This document shows, piece by piece, positions 38,687-49,103 of a stretch of 64,000 nt of DNA; the first letter of the stretch is position 1; each line of letters starts with the position of its first letter. The notes beneath the pieces are model-generated. The model worked only from the letters and a program-made list of their open reading frames with translations. It was not told the DNA's origin and ran no database searches. The stretch spans positions 248,001 to 312,000 of the forward strand of contig NZ_JBFCVL010000006.1 in assembly GCF_040712075.1 (NCBI RefSeq), in the 5' to 3' direction. Made by a program: the position numbers and the translations under genes. Origin of the DNA: Fodinicurvata sp. EGI_FJ10296 (GTDB lineage: Bacteria > Pseudomonadota > Alphaproteobacteria > DSM-16000 > Inquilinaceae).

Positions 38687-41600
38687 CTACAGTCGAGAAA
38701 GGCGTATGAAGCGACTATCCTGCGCGATTCCTTCGTCGATTTTTTGCATCTCGTTGAGTATTTCCTGAAGCGAGTGATTGTGCGAGTGTTCGATGTCATT
38801 TTCCGGAATAATGAGAGTAAGCAATTTAAGTGTTTCGGTAGGCCAACGCTGATGAATGCCACTTCTTCGAACGCGCCAAAGCACGTAATCCGTGCCCGGT
38901 CGCAAATATTCCTCTGCCCATCGCAGCGCATCCGGGAAGGCGTCACCTGTATTGATTAGGCATTGCACGAGGGCAATTGATGTTTTGGTTGTATTGCGCT
39001 CCTTGGCTTTCGGCCAGTAAACCTGTAGCCAAGGGAAGCAGACGGTGCTCCAGTTCTCCGCCTGCTCGGTCACGTTGGCGCCAAGACGCTTCTCAAAAAA
39101 ATGGGCGACATCGACCAGCCCGTCCTCCGGCAAGTTGGCCATCACGGCCCGAATTTCGTCGGGCATGAAAATGGTGTGTTCATCGAGGCTGGCTGCCAGA
39201 AACAAGTAGATGAGTCTTGATCGCTGTTCTCCAAGTTCCGCGTATTTCCCGAGTGCAGTCGCGAAGTCGGCCTTAATCGCAGCAAGCAGATTCGGTCCGG
39301 CGCGAGCCGCCCAAGCGTATGCTGTCCACAAGTCCCGCGCCTCGTTGGAGGTTCCCCAGCGCATACACGGTAGCAGGGACTGGGTCGTCCAATCCGGCGC
39401 GATTGCAAAAAGGCTGTAGAGTTTCGCGGCTAGCATAACCCGACCCAAACGGCCGGCTGTTGACTTGGCAATAGAATCGAAGTAGTCGGAGACAGGCTCA
39501 GGCAGACCCCTACCCGCTTCTGGTTGGTATTTCCAAAGGCGGTCATACGCTGCATCAGCAAGGCGACCAGGGGCACTGTTTAGCGCTTGGGTAAGCGCAT
39601 CGTCCCTGCCAACATCGCATCGATCGACGATCGAACTCCACGCTTTGTTCCAAAGATTGCGGACGGAGACTTCGTCTTCGACCGGAAGTGCTTCAGAAAG
39701 ATCTTTGACAAACAAAGAAACGGCAGAGCTAATTTCGACATGAAAATCTTCCGGAGCTGTCAACAGAAGCGTTGAAAGGTACCGCAGTCGACTGGGGTGA
39801 AATTTTTTCTCTCGATGAAGGGCGTTCGTGCTCCATAACAAACGGCGCCAATACACTGCGGGCCAGTTGTCGTCATCCGCCAGCTTGCGGAGTGTGAAGA
39901 AAGCGCGGCTGGGCCAAATTCTGCAAATGCCCTCAAATTCATCTTCTGTTATTTTGTCATGCCGCACGTGGTTGATCAGTTCATCTAGAGGAGGCGAGTT
40001 TTGCCAATCGGGTCGGACATGATCGTGCGGCCCGATCCATTGAACGCTGCCACTCCAGGCAAGGAACTCGTCTCTATCGGACGGCTCGTCCGGCGGAGGT
40101 TGGTAAGCGTCAGCTATTATCTTGGCTTCGGCATCGAGTGCGGCACCTGAGGATGCAAGCTTGCCCAGGCGAATTCTGATTTCTCTTGCCCGCAGCTGTC
40201 CATTTTCGTCCTCCGTGTCCCTAGATGGAGGTCCAGCCTTAATTGTCTCTACAAGCTTACCAAGGTCGTCGGCGGGAAGCCGGTGACCGGCCTTTCGGAG
40301 GAAGACCATGACCTCGTGGTAGAGCTCATCGGACCACACACAGGGCGGGTCGCCAGCCAGTAAGAGCTTGGTTGCCGTCTGGATATCCGCTTTGGGGTCT
40401 TCCGCAAGGACATGAAGGGCGAGTCGGTGCAGCAATGGAATATCGCTCCCGACCCACATACGGATCAAGAGATCGGCGTACGTGGCGTTTTGCGTCGCGA
40501 GCGCGAAATATGCGTCCCGAGCCAAGTCGATTAGGAAAGTCCAATCATTCCTTTCCCGGTTCTGGTCATGTGATTCAATGGCGGGTCGGTAAAACTGCGG
40601 AAGTCGTAGACCAGAGTCATTATCCACCAATAACTTATCAGAAACAAGTAAATGTTCGCTAAGTACAAAGGCGTTTCCTGCTAGCAAATCTTCTCTAAAT
40701 GGTAGTTGCTCCAGACGACGATATAGCTTACCATCCCCTGCAAGCATCTTGAAATGCGCGCATTCTTCCAGTGCGGTTATCGGTGCGGAAGTGTCTTCAA
40801 ATAAATTTCTGAATTGCACATTTTCCGACGGTCCCGGGATTACAGCGGGGTGCGGTCGTAGGCTCTCGATAAATGCACGCCCCACGATCGCGCGCTCGGT
40901 ATCGGATGCGGCGTTTCTGACCAGATCTGCCCACCAGAGGTCCTCGCCGTGATCGACGGGACTGTTTTGTATTAGGATGGTCCAAAAGAGGCGTAGTCGC
41001 TCCGGAATTTCAGGAACCCCATTTTCATTGCGGTCCTTTACAGAAAGGCGGCGACGAACCTCGTCTCGGAAGTCGGGGTGGAGGTATCCACCTTTGCGTG
41101 CTGCCCAGCCAAGGACCTGAGGGACGTGAAGGTGCTTAGCAAGCCAAACGACCAGTCGTGTCGAGATATCGTCCAAGTGGTTGGTGGCGTGCTGCGTGAA
41201 GGCGTGACCGACGATCGGTGTACGATGCGCAGTTCCATTGGCAGGTGTATCTCCCGGACGTGACATGAGTCCGGCTTCATCGAAAACGTTGAGCCATCCA
41301 GCCAAAATAGGGTAGGCGTCTTCGTCAGTAATCGCTGGGGCTTCGGCGAGTGCTTTCGATGTGGGCTTATCCGCGAGAGCCCAGGTTACTCGCTTTGCGA
41401 TTGGGTCATCAGCGTTGGCCGGTAGCTTGCCTAGCTCGTCGAAAACAATCTGACGACGGGATTTGATCGGGTCCCGGCCGATGTCGGCCCATTTGGTGAG
41501 CGTGTCGCTAAGTTTTCCAAAGCCGTCTTCCGCACTGAAAAGGATTGGCCTGACGTTCTTGCCTTGCCAGGAAAGTTCCGCTTGCTTGCGACCACTGGCA

Positions 41601-42331
41601 CCATCTCTGAAATCCGCGAAAGCATAAGCTTCTTGGAAGCGCGCACCCCGGCTGCGTTCCGCCGCGAGTGCATCGACCATATATGACATAACAGGGTCGT
41701 TAAGACTGTAACCCACAAACACGATGGTGAATTCGCGGAACAACTCGGTGATGAACCGGGAAGCCCACCGTTCCGTCAGGTAGGCACGCCCGAAATCCGC
41801 CGCAGTCATCACAAGATCTTGGCTTTTAGGGTCATCCGCCTTGATGCGACCATGGAGATGCACAAGTGAGCCCCAGCCGTGTGGCTTGGGCAGGGGCAGT
41901 CGCGGAGCGCTGTCGATCGTGAGATTTGAACTGGCGAGTTCAAAACGGTTGTCAAAATTGGTTGTAACAAGCCGAATGCCATGGTCATCACTACGTGACA
42001 GGCTGAGAAGGGCCTCATGGGTAACCAGCGAGTTCTCTGGAGGCTCCGTTGAAAGGATTTCGATCGCCTCTCGGCGAAGCCTGCCCGGATTGAGGCGATC
42101 TTCGAGAAGTCCGAGAACTTTGTCGTATTGACCGTTTCCGCATAGTGTCTTCTCCAGATCGGTTGGAGTCTCCGAGGTGCGATCGTAAATTTCAGATACA
42201 AGACCAGAAAACATTGGCAAACCGGTTGGAGCGGAAATACCGGACCCACAGAAAAAGACGACGTTGCCGTCGTCTCGACGGTTCATCAGTTCGACCGGGA
42301 TATCCGGTCCATCCTGTATCAGCTCGGGCAT
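38687..42331 (-). CDS. SIR2-domain protein with long helical C-terminus, DSR-like
   Basis: A 1214-aa protein. The N-terminal ~300 residues are a SIR2-like NADase domain: 'GSGIS' (29-33), 'TTNFD' (123-127), 'LHLHG' (157-161, candidate catalytic His160) and 'GYSLND' (207-212). The remaining ~900 residues are mostly helical with no recognised motif. This layout and size match defence-associated sirtuins (DSR), which degrade NAD+ when phage proteins are sensed and abort infection. Function here is inferred. The coding sequence is visibly less GC-rich than neighbouring housekeeping genes, which suggests transfer. It lies 89 bases downstream of a Fic gene on the same strand, probably cotranscribed. 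A Met at codon 16 is an alternative start. Confidence 0.82.
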   Translation of the reverse strand: MPELIQDGPDIPVELMNRRDDGNVVFFCGSGISAPTGLPMFSGLVSEIYDRTSETPTDLEKTLCGNGQYDKVLGLLEDRLNPGRLRREAIEILSTEPPENSLVTHEALLSLSRSDDHGIRLVTTNFDNRFELASSNLTIDSAPRLPLPKPHGWGSLVHLHGRIKADDPKSQDLVMTAADFGRAYLTERWASRFITELFREFTIVFVGYSLNDPVMSYMVDALAAERSRGARFQEAYAFADFRDGASGRKQAELSWQGKNVRPILFSAEDGFGKLSDTLTKWADIGRDPIKSRRQIVFDELGKLPANADDPIAKRVTWALADKPTSKALAEAPAITDEDAYPILAGWLNVFDEAGLMSRPGDTPANGTAHRTPIVGHAFTQHATNHLDDISTRLVVWLAKHLHVPQVLGWAARKGGYLHPDFRDEVRRRLSVKDRNENGVPEIPERLRLFWTILIQNSPVDHGEDLWWADLVRNAASDTERAIVGRAFIESLRPHPAVIPGPSENVQFRNLFEDTSAPITALEECAHFKMLAGDGKLYRRLEQLPFREDLLAGNAFVLSEHLLVSDKLLVDNDSGLRLPQFYRPAIESHDQNRERNDWTFLIDLARDAYFALATQNATYADLLIRMWVGSDIPLLHRLALHVLAEDPKADIQTATKLLLAGDPPCVWSDELYHEVMVFLRKAGHRLPADDLGKLVETIKAGPPSRDTEDENGQLRAREIRIRLGKLASSGAALDAEAKIIADAYQPPPDEPSDRDEFLAWSGSVQWIGPHDHVRPDWQNSPPLDELINHVRHDKITEDEFEGICRIWPSRAFFTLRKLADDDNWPAVYWRRLLWSTNALHREKKFHPSRLRYLSTLLLTAPEDFHVEISSAVSLFVKDLSEALPVEDEVSVRNLWNKAWSSIVDRCDVGRDDALTQALNSAPGRLADAAYDRLWKYQPEAGRGLPEPVSDYFDSIAKSTAGRLGRVMLAAKLYSLFAIAPDWTTQSLLPCMRWGTSNEARDLWTAYAWAARAGPNLLAAIKADFATALGKYAELGEQRSRLIYLFLAASLDEHTIFMPDEIRAVMANLPEDGLVDVAHFFEKRLGANVTEQAENWSTVCFPWLQVYWPKAKERNTTKTSIALVQCLINTGDAFPDALRWAEEYLRPGTDYVLWRVRRSGIHQRWPTETLKLLTLIIPENDIEHSHNHSLQEILNEMQKIDEGIAQDSRFIRLSRL

Positions 42332-42420
42332 TCAAAAAACCTTTTCGGGAACAGGTGAATTAGACAATTGCAACCATCAACCTTCATTCAGCGCATCTCA
42401 ATGCCTTCAGACTTGTGTCC

Positions 42421-43560
42421 CTAAACCCCGCGTCGTTCGATGGGCGATTGGTCCGTTTGCGTGTTTGCCAGCCAATACCGCGTATGTCGCCGCTCGCCGG
42501 TGCGTGTAAGTGCGCCCTTGTCCACCAGGTCCTGTAGATCGCGGGTGGTGGTAGCGCGCGACGCACCAGTAATGCGAATGTAATTCTCCGCGCTCAAGCC
42601 GCCCTTGAAACCTTCGACGCCTTCGCGGAACATGCGGGCGAGCGCTTTTTTCTGGCGCGGATTCAGCTTGCCGCGCAGCCGGTCATAGAGGCGGGCCTTG
42701 GCAATGTAGAACTCGATGCGCGTGAGCGTGTTGGCTTGTGCTTCCAGAATCGTCTCGGCGAAGTAAACCAGCCAATTCGTGATTTCATTGCTCTTGTTTG
42801 AGCGTTCCAGAATCTCGTAGTAGGTTTTGCGGTTGCGCTCGATCGTGTAGGCTAGGGCGATCAGGGTCGGCTGGCCAAGATTTTGCGCCAGGGCCTTTTC
42901 CGACAAGGCACGGCCGATACGACCATTGCCGTCCTCGAAAGGATGGATGCTTTCAAAGTACAGGTGCGCAATGCCACTGCGTAACAGGGCGGGGCGCGGA
43001 CTTTTTCCATCCGGCGCGCTGCCGTTGAACCATTCGATGAAGGCATCCATTTCGGCGCGGATCTGGTTCGATGGTGGCGCCTCGAAATGGACCTTCTCGC
43101 GGCCGATCGGGCCTGACACAACTTGCATCGGGTCGTCGTGTTCGCGGTACCCGCCGACGATCTGAATATCGCGGTGGCCGGCCATCACCATTTTGTGCCA
43201 GGAAAACAGACCGTAGTGCGTGAGACTGTCGCCGTAGGTTCGGTAAAGTGTGACCATCATCTCCGCGATGCCGCGCTCTTCCGGGAGTATGCGCCGTGTT
43301 TCGGAATCAAGTCCCATTTGCTGACGCAGCGACGATTGAACACTGTCGCGATTGAGAATTTCGCCTTCTATCTCGGAGGTTTTCAGCGCCTCGTCGCTGA
43401 TGAGTTCGATGCGGAGCGTGTCACGATCGTTTGGATTCACATGATGAAAGGCACCGAACAACTCGCCGGCCCGGAGCAGGAATGTCTCCTCCAGCGATGC
43501 CAGTGCCGCGCTATCGTAGCGGAATTCCGGCCAATCAGTTTGTTGCCAGTTCCAAACCAT
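42421..43560 (-). CDS. Fic family protein (class II, with C-terminal winged helix)
   Basis: A 379-aa Fic enzyme, probably an AMP- or NMP-transferase. The active motif HPFEDGNGRIGR is complete at residues 206-217. An inhibitory helix motif TSEIEG (S/TxxxE-G/N) lies at 61-66, so the enzyme is class II and self-inhibited. The N-terminus 'WNWQQTDWPEFRYD' is the DUF4172 type, and the C-terminal part ('AENYIRITGASRATTTRDLQDLVDKGALTRTGERRHTRYWL') is a winged helix that may bind DNA. The ATG has GGAGGAGAGG upstream. Matching inverted repeats at its start suggest autoregulation. The targets are unknown. Confidence 0.92.
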   Translation of the reverse strand: MVWNWQQTDWPEFRYDSAALASLEETFLLRAGELFGAFHHVNPNDRDTLRIELISDEALKTSEIEGEILNRDSVQSSLRQQMGLDSETRRILPEERGIAEMMVTLYRTYGDSLTHYGLFSWHKMVMAGHRDIQIVGGYREHDDPMQVVSGPIGREKVHFEAPPSNQIRAEMDAFIEWFNGSAPDGKSPRPALLRSGIAHLYFESIHPFEDGNGRIGRALSEKALAQNLGQPTLIALAYTIERNRKTYYEILERSNKSNEITNWLVYFAETILEAQANTLTRIEFYIAKARLYDRLRGKLNPRQKKALARMFREGVEGFKGGLSAENYIRITGASRATTTRDLQDLVDKGALTRTGERRHTRYWLANTQTDQSPIERRGV

Positions 43561-43614
43561 GAGCTATAGCCTCTCCTCCTATAACTCAATAATTCCGCAT
43601 ATCATGAGTTATAG
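43560..43614. promoter_or_regulatory. Probable operator for Fic operon: three TGAGYTATAG half-sites
   Basis: TGAGCTATAG at 43560-43569, its inverted form CTATAACTCA at 43579-43588, and TGAGTTATAG at 43605-43614. The last two form a perfect 10-bp inverted repeat. The first overlaps the Fic start codon region and the second the SD, so a bound protein would block initiation of fic. The C-terminal winged helix of the Fic protein is the obvious candidate binder. Confidence 0.6.
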
Positions 43615-43717
43615 CAAGAAGCTCTATGCATCACCGACTGTATGGTGGAGAAATGGCCACCGGAAAATCGGGAGCAGGATCTCGGTGCGGCTATTGCTGG
43701 GCCTGTGCGGCGGCCCA

Positions 43718-43745
43718 CGGCCGGGATCGTCTGAAACCCCGGCCG
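43718..43745 (-). terminator. Possible purB 3' hairpin
   Basis: Perfect 8-bp inverted repeat CGGCCGGG/CCCGGCCG with a 12-base loop, in the 209-base gap between the end of purB and fic. It lacks a T-run, so termination is uncertain. Nothing else is seen in this gap apart from the fic operator. Confidence 0.35.
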
Positions 43746-43769
43746 ATACGGTATGCAAACAGGATGGCA

Positions 43770-45080
43770 CTATGCCGCTGGTGTCGGTTCTCCGAAGACG
43801 CGCTTCATGATCGTGTCCACATGTTTCATGTGGAAGTCGAGATTGAACAGCTTTTCGATCGCTTCCGGCTCGATGATGGCGGAGATCGCCTCGTCCTTCA
43901 GCAGCAGATCCAGGAACTTGCCTTCGCCCCGCCAGACCGGCATGGCGTTGCGCTGCACGGCCATATAGGCGTCCTCGCGGCTCATGCCTGCCTGGGTCAG
44001 CGCCAGCAATACCCGCTGCGAGAACACCAGACCACCCAGCCGGTCGAGATTGGCCTTCATGGTCTCGGGATAGACGACCAGATTGCGGATGACGCCGGTA
44101 AGCCGCGCGAGCGCGAAATCCAGCGCGATGGTCGCATCCGGCCCGAACACCCGTTCGACCGACGAATGGCTGATATCGCGCTCGTGCCACAGCGTGACGT
44201 TTTCCATCGCCGGGACCACGGCGGCCCGCACGACCCGCGCGATTCCGGTCAGGTTCTCGGTCAGCACGGGGTTGCGCTTGTGCGGCATGGCCGACGAGCC
44301 CTTTTGTCCCGCCGAGAAATACTCCTCGACCTCCAGCACTTCGGAACGCTGAAGGTGGCGGATCTCGGTCGACAGGTTCTCGATCGACGAAGCGATGACG
44401 CCCAGCACGGCGAAAAAGGCCGCATGCCGGTCGCGGGGAATGACCTGGGTGGAAATCGGCTCGACGCTCAGCCCCATTTTCTCCGCCACATGGGCTTCGA
44501 CATGGGGGTCGATGTTGGCGAAGGTGCCCACGGCGCCCGAAATGGCGCAGGTGGCGATGTCGGCTCGCGCCGCCGCCAGCCGCTCGCGGTTGCGGGCGAA
44601 CGCGGCATAGTGGCCGGCCAGCTTCAGGCCGAATGTCGTCGGCTCGGCATGGATGCCGTGGCTGCGGCCGATGGTGGCCGTGTACCGGTGCTCGACCGCC
44701 CGATCCTTGAGGGCCGCCAGCAACTGGTCGAGATCGGCCAGCAGCAGGTCGGCGGCCTGCGTCATCTGGACGGCGAGCGTCGTGTCGAGCACGTCGGACG
44801 ATGTCATGCCCTGATGGACGAAACGGGCGTCGTCGCCGACATGTTCGGCCAGATTGGTCAGGAAGGCGATGACGTCGTGCTTGGTCTCGCGCTCGATCTC
44901 GTCGATGCGATCGATCTCCCACTTGCCGTATTTCCAGACAGTCTGGGCTGCCGATTTCGGAATGACGCCCAACTCAGCCTGGGCGTCGCAGGCATGGGCC
45001 TCGATCTCGAACCAGATGCGGAACTTGTTTTCCGGCTCCCAGATGCGGGTCATTTCGGGGCGGCTATAGCGGGGGATCAT
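43770..45080 (-). CDS. purB: Adenylosuccinate lyase
   Basis: A 436-aa fumarase/aspartase superfamily enzyme that releases fumarate from SAICAR and adenylosuccinate in purine synthesis. The N-terminus 'MIPRYSRPEMTRIWEPENKFRIW' region, 'HQGMTSSDVLDTTLAVQM', 'TIGRSHGIHAEP' (catalytic His) and the signature loop 'GSSAMPHKRNPVLTENLTG' are all present. The SD AGGAG stands nine bases before the ATG. It lies downstream of the flagellin glycosylation block on the same strand, 65 bases after the FkbM gene, but is likely separately expressed. Confidence 0.98.
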   Translation of the reverse strand: MIPRYSRPEMTRIWEPENKFRIWFEIEAHACDAQAELGVIPKSAAQTVWKYGKWEIDRIDEIERETKHDVIAFLTNLAEHVGDDARFVHQGMTSSDVLDTTLAVQMTQAADLLLADLDQLLAALKDRAVEHRYTATIGRSHGIHAEPTTFGLKLAGHYAAFARNRERLAAARADIATCAISGAVGTFANIDPHVEAHVAEKMGLSVEPISTQVIPRDRHAAFFAVLGVIASSIENLSTEIRHLQRSEVLEVEEYFSAGQKGSSAMPHKRNPVLTENLTGIARVVRAAVVPAMENVTLWHERDISHSSVERVFGPDATIALDFALARLTGVIRNLVVYPETMKANLDRLGGLVFSQRVLLALTQAGMSREDAYMAVQRNAMPVWRGEGKFLDLLLKDEAISAIIEPEAIEKLFNLDFHMKHVDTIMKRVFGEPTPAA

Positions 45081-45145
45081 CGATCAACTCCTGTCGGTAC
45101 CGGGCCTGTGCCTCGCTGATACACGATCCGCCGCGCCGGATTAAC

Positions 45146-45880
45146 TTATTTTCGCGTGATCCGCGGCCGGTCGGGGCGATCGCGTCGCGCAGCCGACCCG
45201 AGATCGGGCATGATTTCAAACGCTGCCTGGTCGGCCGGTATCAGGTCTTGTCGCAGCAGTGCCAGTTCGCCCCGGTGCGGAAACCGGATGGAACCGCTGA
45301 TCAGGCAATGCGAAGTCAGCATCGACGGCAGGAATTCGGCGACGAACCGGGCCGAATGGTATTCCATGAAGATGAGCGGAATAGAGGCAAGAATACCACC
45401 GGGCAGATTGGCGAGATGCCATTCCGCACCCTCTATGTCCGCTTTCAAAAGGTCGATCCGGCCATAGGTCGAGAGGACATCATCAAGAAACTCGCGCGCC
45501 CCGAACGACCGAACCTCGACGCTTCTGGCGTCGTCGGCCATGGCGCCGGCAAAGATGGAATTCATGACGCTGTCGTTGCGGCCGACATTCAGGCGCACCG
45601 ATCCAGTGGTGTCCGAAATCGCGATGTTGCGCAGGTCCGCGTCGGCAAAGTCCGACAGGTTGCTCTGCAAGAACCCGAAACACGCCGGATCCGGTTCAAC
45701 GGAGATCAGCCGCGCGTCGGGGCGCCAGACTTTGCAGGCAAGGCTGAACGCGCCGATATTCGCGCCGAGATCGACACAGACCGGACTGTCGGCAAGGTGA
45801 TCCAGTGCCGACAGCGCATAGGACTTTCCGCCCAGCACCTCGGATATGATCTTGGAATTGTATTTCGTTATGCCCTTCAT
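45146..45880 (-). CDS. FkbM family methyltransferase
   Basis: A 244-aa SAM-dependent methyltransferase. 'VCVDLGANIGAFSLACKV' is the SAM-binding motif I, 'LISVEPDPACFGFLQSNL' motif II, and 'LLKADIEGAEWHLANLP' the FkbM-type motif. Family members O-methylate sugars or peptides. Position directly after a UDP-xylose synthase and a TPR glycosyltransferase next to flagellin suggests methylation of a flagellin glycan; this is inference. 34 bases separate it from the upstream epimerase gene. Confidence 0.85.
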   Translation of the reverse strand: MKGITKYNSKIISEVLGGKSYALSALDHLADSPVCVDLGANIGAFSLACKVWRPDARLISVEPDPACFGFLQSNLSDFADADLRNIAISDTTGSVRLNVGRNDSVMNSIFAGAMADDARSVEVRSFGAREFLDDVLSTYGRIDLLKADIEGAEWHLANLPGGILASIPLIFMEYHSARFVAEFLPSMLTSHCLISGSIRFPHRGELALLRQDLIPADQAAFEIMPDLGSAARRDRPDRPRITRK

Positions 45881-45914
45881 CGCCCATCCTGCCCTTGACC
45901 TTACCTGTCTGCAA

Positions 45915-46850
45915 TCAGCCGAGAAGCCACCGGAAGTATCGGATCGTCTCCTGCAATCCGTCGTGCAGGCCGACCGTCGGTTGCCAGTTCATCGTCTCGG
46001 TCGCTTGCGCTATGTCGGGCTTGCGCTGCAGCGGATCGTCGGCCGGAAGGTCGCGGAAGTCGATGCGGCTGCGCGAATCCGTCAGCTCGATGATCGTTTC
46101 GGCCAGATCGCGCACCGTGATTTCATGCGGATTGCCGACGTTCAACGGACCGACATGGGCGTCCTGATCCATGAAGGCGAGCATGCCCTTGATCATGTCG
46201 TCGACATAGCAGAAGGACCGGGTCTGGGATCCGTCGCCGTAAATGGTGATGTCTTCGTTGTTGAGCGCCTGGATGATGAAATTGCTGACAACCCGCCCGT
46301 CGCGGGGATGCATGCGCGGCCCATAAGTGTTGAATATCCGCATCACGCGAATGTCGACGTTGTGCTGGCGGTGGTAGTCGAAAAACAGGGTTTCGGCGCA
46401 GCGCTTCCCCTCGTCGTAGCAGGCCCTGGGGCCAATCGGATTGACATGGCCCCAATAGGTTTCCGGTTGCGGATGAATCTGCGGATCGCCGTACACCTCG
46501 CTGGTGGAGGCTTGCAGAATGCGGGCCTTTCGGCGCTTGGCGAGGCCGAGCATGTTGATCGCCCCGAGCACGGAAGTCTTGACCGTTGCCACGGGATCGT
46601 TCTGGTAATGGATCGGGCTGGCCGGGCAGGCGAGATTGAATATCCGATCGACTTCGATGAACAGCGGTAGCCAGATATCGTGACGCATCAACTCGAAACG
46701 CCTGCTGTCGATGGCGCCGCTCAGGTTGTCCTTGCTGCCCGTATAGAAGTTGTCGACGGCGACCACATCGTTGCCACGTGCAATCAGCGCGTCGCAGAGG
46801 TGCGAGCCGAGAAACCCCGCACCGCCGGTGACGAGAATGCTTCCGTTCAT
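45915..46850 (-). CDS. NAD-dependent UDP-glucuronate decarboxylase (UDP-xylose synthase-like)
   Basis: A 311-aa extended SDR enzyme. '[19 protein letters not shown]' binds NAD, 'STSEVYGDP' gives the Ser/Thr, and '[11 protein letters not shown]' the YxxxK pair. 'CPASPIHYQ' and '[22 protein letters not shown]' are specific for the UXS group, which decarboxylates UDP-glucuronate to UDP-xylose. Its ATG overlaps the stop of the glycosyltransferase gene by four bases, so it probably makes the donor sugar for that enzyme. Confidence 0.9.
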   Translation of the reverse strand: MNGSILVTGGAGFLGSHLCDALIARGNDVVAVDNFYTGSKDNLSGAIDSRRFELMRHDIWLPLFIEVDRIFNLACPASPIHYQNDPVATVKTSVLGAINMLGLAKRRKARILQASTSEVYGDPQIHPQPETYWGHVNPIGPRACYDEGKRCAETLFFDYHRQHNVDIRVMRIFNTYGPRMHPRDGRVVSNFIIQALNNEDITIYGDGSQTRSFCYVDDMIKGMLAFMDQDAHVGPLNVGNPHEITVRDLAETIIELTDSRSRIDFRDLPADDPLQRKPDIAQATETMNWQPTVGLHDGLQETIRYFRWLLG

Positions 46851-48994
46851 CGGCCTTCCCCGTCGTTGCGCGCCCGATAGGCGTCCCAGGCCGATGTCAT
46901 GAGTGTCTCGAACTTGCGGGCGAAGTTGCGCCCGTCGAACAGCGGCGAGGCCAGAACGCGCTGCCGCAAGCCGCGTTTAAGGTCGATCAGCCCGGCCGCG
47001 TCCGTCGCGAATGCCGCCGCCTTGGCGACATAGTCGTCGTCGTCTTCGGCGACCCAATCGCCGAGGCCGACATTGCTGACGATCGAACCGCCCATCCGGG
47101 CCAGGAACCGGTCGCCGCGCTTGGTCAGCACGGGTACGCCCATCCATAGCGCCTCGGCGCTGGTGGTGCCGCCGCCATAGGGAAACGGGTCCAGCGCGAT
47201 ATCGACCTTGTTATAGGCGTCAAGCAGTGCCTCCCGGGGGCTGGGGCCTTCCAGGATCAGGCGGTCGAGGTCGATGCCTTCGGCTGCAAAGCGCTGAGTG
47301 ATGCGTTCTCGGTGATCCTGCCGGTTCAGCAGCATCGTCTTGAGCATCAGGCGCGAGCCGGGCGTCGCCTTCAGGACCCTGGCCCAAAGGGCAAGGACGT
47401 TATCAGTCACCTTGTTCAGATTGTTGAACGACCCAAAGGTGACCATGCCGTTCTCGCTCACCGGCGCTGGCCTGACCGGAACGTCGCAGTCGGGTTCGGA
47501 GAAGCAGAGGTAGGAGTCTGGAAAACGCAGGACAGCTTCGGAGAATTCGGCTTCACAGTCGTCCGGGACGACATACGGATCGGCCAGAATGTAGTCGACT
47601 TCGCTTACGCCGGTCGAGGCATAGTAGCCGAGCCATGTCATCTGGACCGGTGCCGGCTTGTGGACGAGGGCACTGAGGCGCGTATATTTCGTATAACCCG
47701 CGAGATCGATCAGAATGTGGAGCCTGTCGTCGGCGATTTCCTGCGCAACCTTGCGGTCCAGCTTGTTGTTGATGTTGCGGAAGGCGGCTGAATTCTCGAC
47801 GAAGAAGTCCGACAGGTCGTCGTATTCGACGGCATTGTGATAGATGAAGAACGCGAACCGCTCTCGGTCATATTCCGTGAACAGTTGCTTGAGGAAGTAA
47901 CCGACCGGATGACGCCGGAAGTCGCCGCCGATAAAGCCGATCCGCAGTTTGGCCGCGTCATCCGCAGGATTCGCCAATACGTCCGGGCGGTAAATGTCGT
48001 GGAGATCGCTAAAACGCCGCGCCGCCCGCAGATAGTCGGCGGCGTCATAGTCGTCGGCGCGCGCCGCGAGCGAAACCAGCAGGGCTTGTGCTGTTATGGA
48101 TGCCGGCTCGATCGCGATGACCGATTCGGCGGCAGCCTTCGCGTCGTCTATCCGTCCAAGACCGATAAGCGAATCGGCCATGACGGAGTGGGCCTTGACG
48201 TATTTCGGCTCACGTTCGATCAGTTCGGAGGAAATGGTGAAGGATGCGTCGAAGAGATTGTTCTTGTTATAGACATTACAGATATTGACCGAGCCTTCTT
48301 TCATGCCCGGATCCAACGCCAGTGCCTGATTGTACATGTCGATCGCGTTGGAGTCGCGGCCCAGAAAGCGCAGGCTGTTGCCGATATTCACGAATGTATA
48401 CGGATCGCTCTTGTTCAATTTCAGGGCGGCCATCAGCACATCCAGCGCCTCGGAAAACTGCCCGAGACGGTTGAGGGCCGCGCCATAGTTGGACAGCGCC
48501 GGCGCCAGATCGGGCCGGACCGATAGCGCCCGCCTGAGGACGAGCGCGGCATTGTCGAAATCGTCAAGCTTGATCAGCGCCATGCCGAGATTGTTGAGCG
48601 CCAGGGGATTTTCCGGCTCGATCGCGGTGGCCTGCTGGCCAAACGATCTGGCGGCTTCGAATTGGTCGAGGTGATAGCTGGCAAGGCTGAGATTGATCAG
48701 TGTCGACGGATTGTCCGGGGCGAGGGCGTTCGCCCTGTCGAGCGCCCGTTTCGCCTCAGCCCATTGCCTGGTGTCGATCAGGACACGGCCGAGATTTCGC
48801 CAGCCGGCGGGCTCCTTCTTGTTCTTTGCGACGAATGACCGGGCCTTTTTCAGGGCTTCATCGAGTTGCCCGGCCTCCTGCAATGCCTGGACTTCGGCCA
48901 GTTGCCGATGGGCCTTCAGACCCTTTTTTTCGTATCTGGGTTCGCGCGTCGGCACGGTTGAGACCGTATGATCGTGAACTGAGCTGCGAAGCAT
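46847..48994 (-). CDS. TPR-containing GT41 (SPINDLY/OGT-like) glycosyltransferase
   Basis: A 715-aa protein. About eight TPR repeats occupy residues ~40-320 ('[20 protein letters not shown]' and similar). The rest is a GT41 domain with '[16 protein letters not shown]', '[21 protein letters not shown]', '[15 protein letters not shown]' and the donor-site '[23 protein letters not shown]'. Such enzymes add a sugar to Ser/Thr of proteins in the cytoplasm. Location just downstream of flagellin points to flagellin O-glycosylation. ATG 48994 is chosen; the open frame upstream begins with TTG at 49021. The 109 bases between it and the flagellin terminator must contain its promoter unless read-through occurs. 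Confidence 0.88.
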   Translation of the reverse strand: MLRSSVHDHTVSTVPTREPRYEKKGLKAHRQLAEVQALQEAGQLDEALKKARSFVAKNKKEPAGWRNLGRVLIDTRQWAEAKRALDRANALAPDNPSTLINLSLASYHLDQFEAARSFGQQATAIEPENPLALNNLGMALIKLDDFDNAALVLRRALSVRPDLAPALSNYGAALNRLGQFSEALDVLMAALKLNKSDPYTFVNIGNSLRFLGRDSNAIDMYNQALALDPGMKEGSVNICNVYNKNNLFDASFTISSELIEREPKYVKAHSVMADSLIGLGRIDDAKAAAESVIAIEPASITAQALLVSLAARADDYDAADYLRAARRFSDLHDIYRPDVLANPADDAAKLRIGFIGGDFRRHPVGYFLKQLFTEYDRERFAFFIYHNAVEYDDLSDFFVENSAAFRNINNKLDRKVAQEIADDRLHILIDLAGYTKYTRLSALVHKPAPVQMTWLGYYASTGVSEVDYILADPYVVPDDCEAEFSEAVLRFPDSYLCFSEPDCDVPVRPAPVSENGMVTFGSFNNLNKVTDNVLALWARVLKATPGSRLMLKTMLLNRQDHRERITQRFAAEGIDLDRLILEGPSPREALLDAYNKVDIALDPFPYGGGTTSAEALWMGVPVLTKRGDRFLARMGGSIVSNVGLGDWVAEDDDDYVAKAAAFATDAAGLIDLKRGLRQRVLASPLFDGRNFARKFETLMTSAWDAYRARNDGEGR

Positions 48995-49103
48995 GGAACC
49001 GTCCCAGGAATGGCCAACCAATCAACTCGATGATGTTAAACGCCGAACGTAAACAATGAGTTTAGGAGAGGGCTGGACTCAGGTCCGGGTGGGCGCGTTG
49101 GTT

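Noticed and set aside
43626-45119. 497-aa plus-strand ORF opposite purB
   Set aside because: Antisense to the purB coding frame, which carries the family signature; no independent support.
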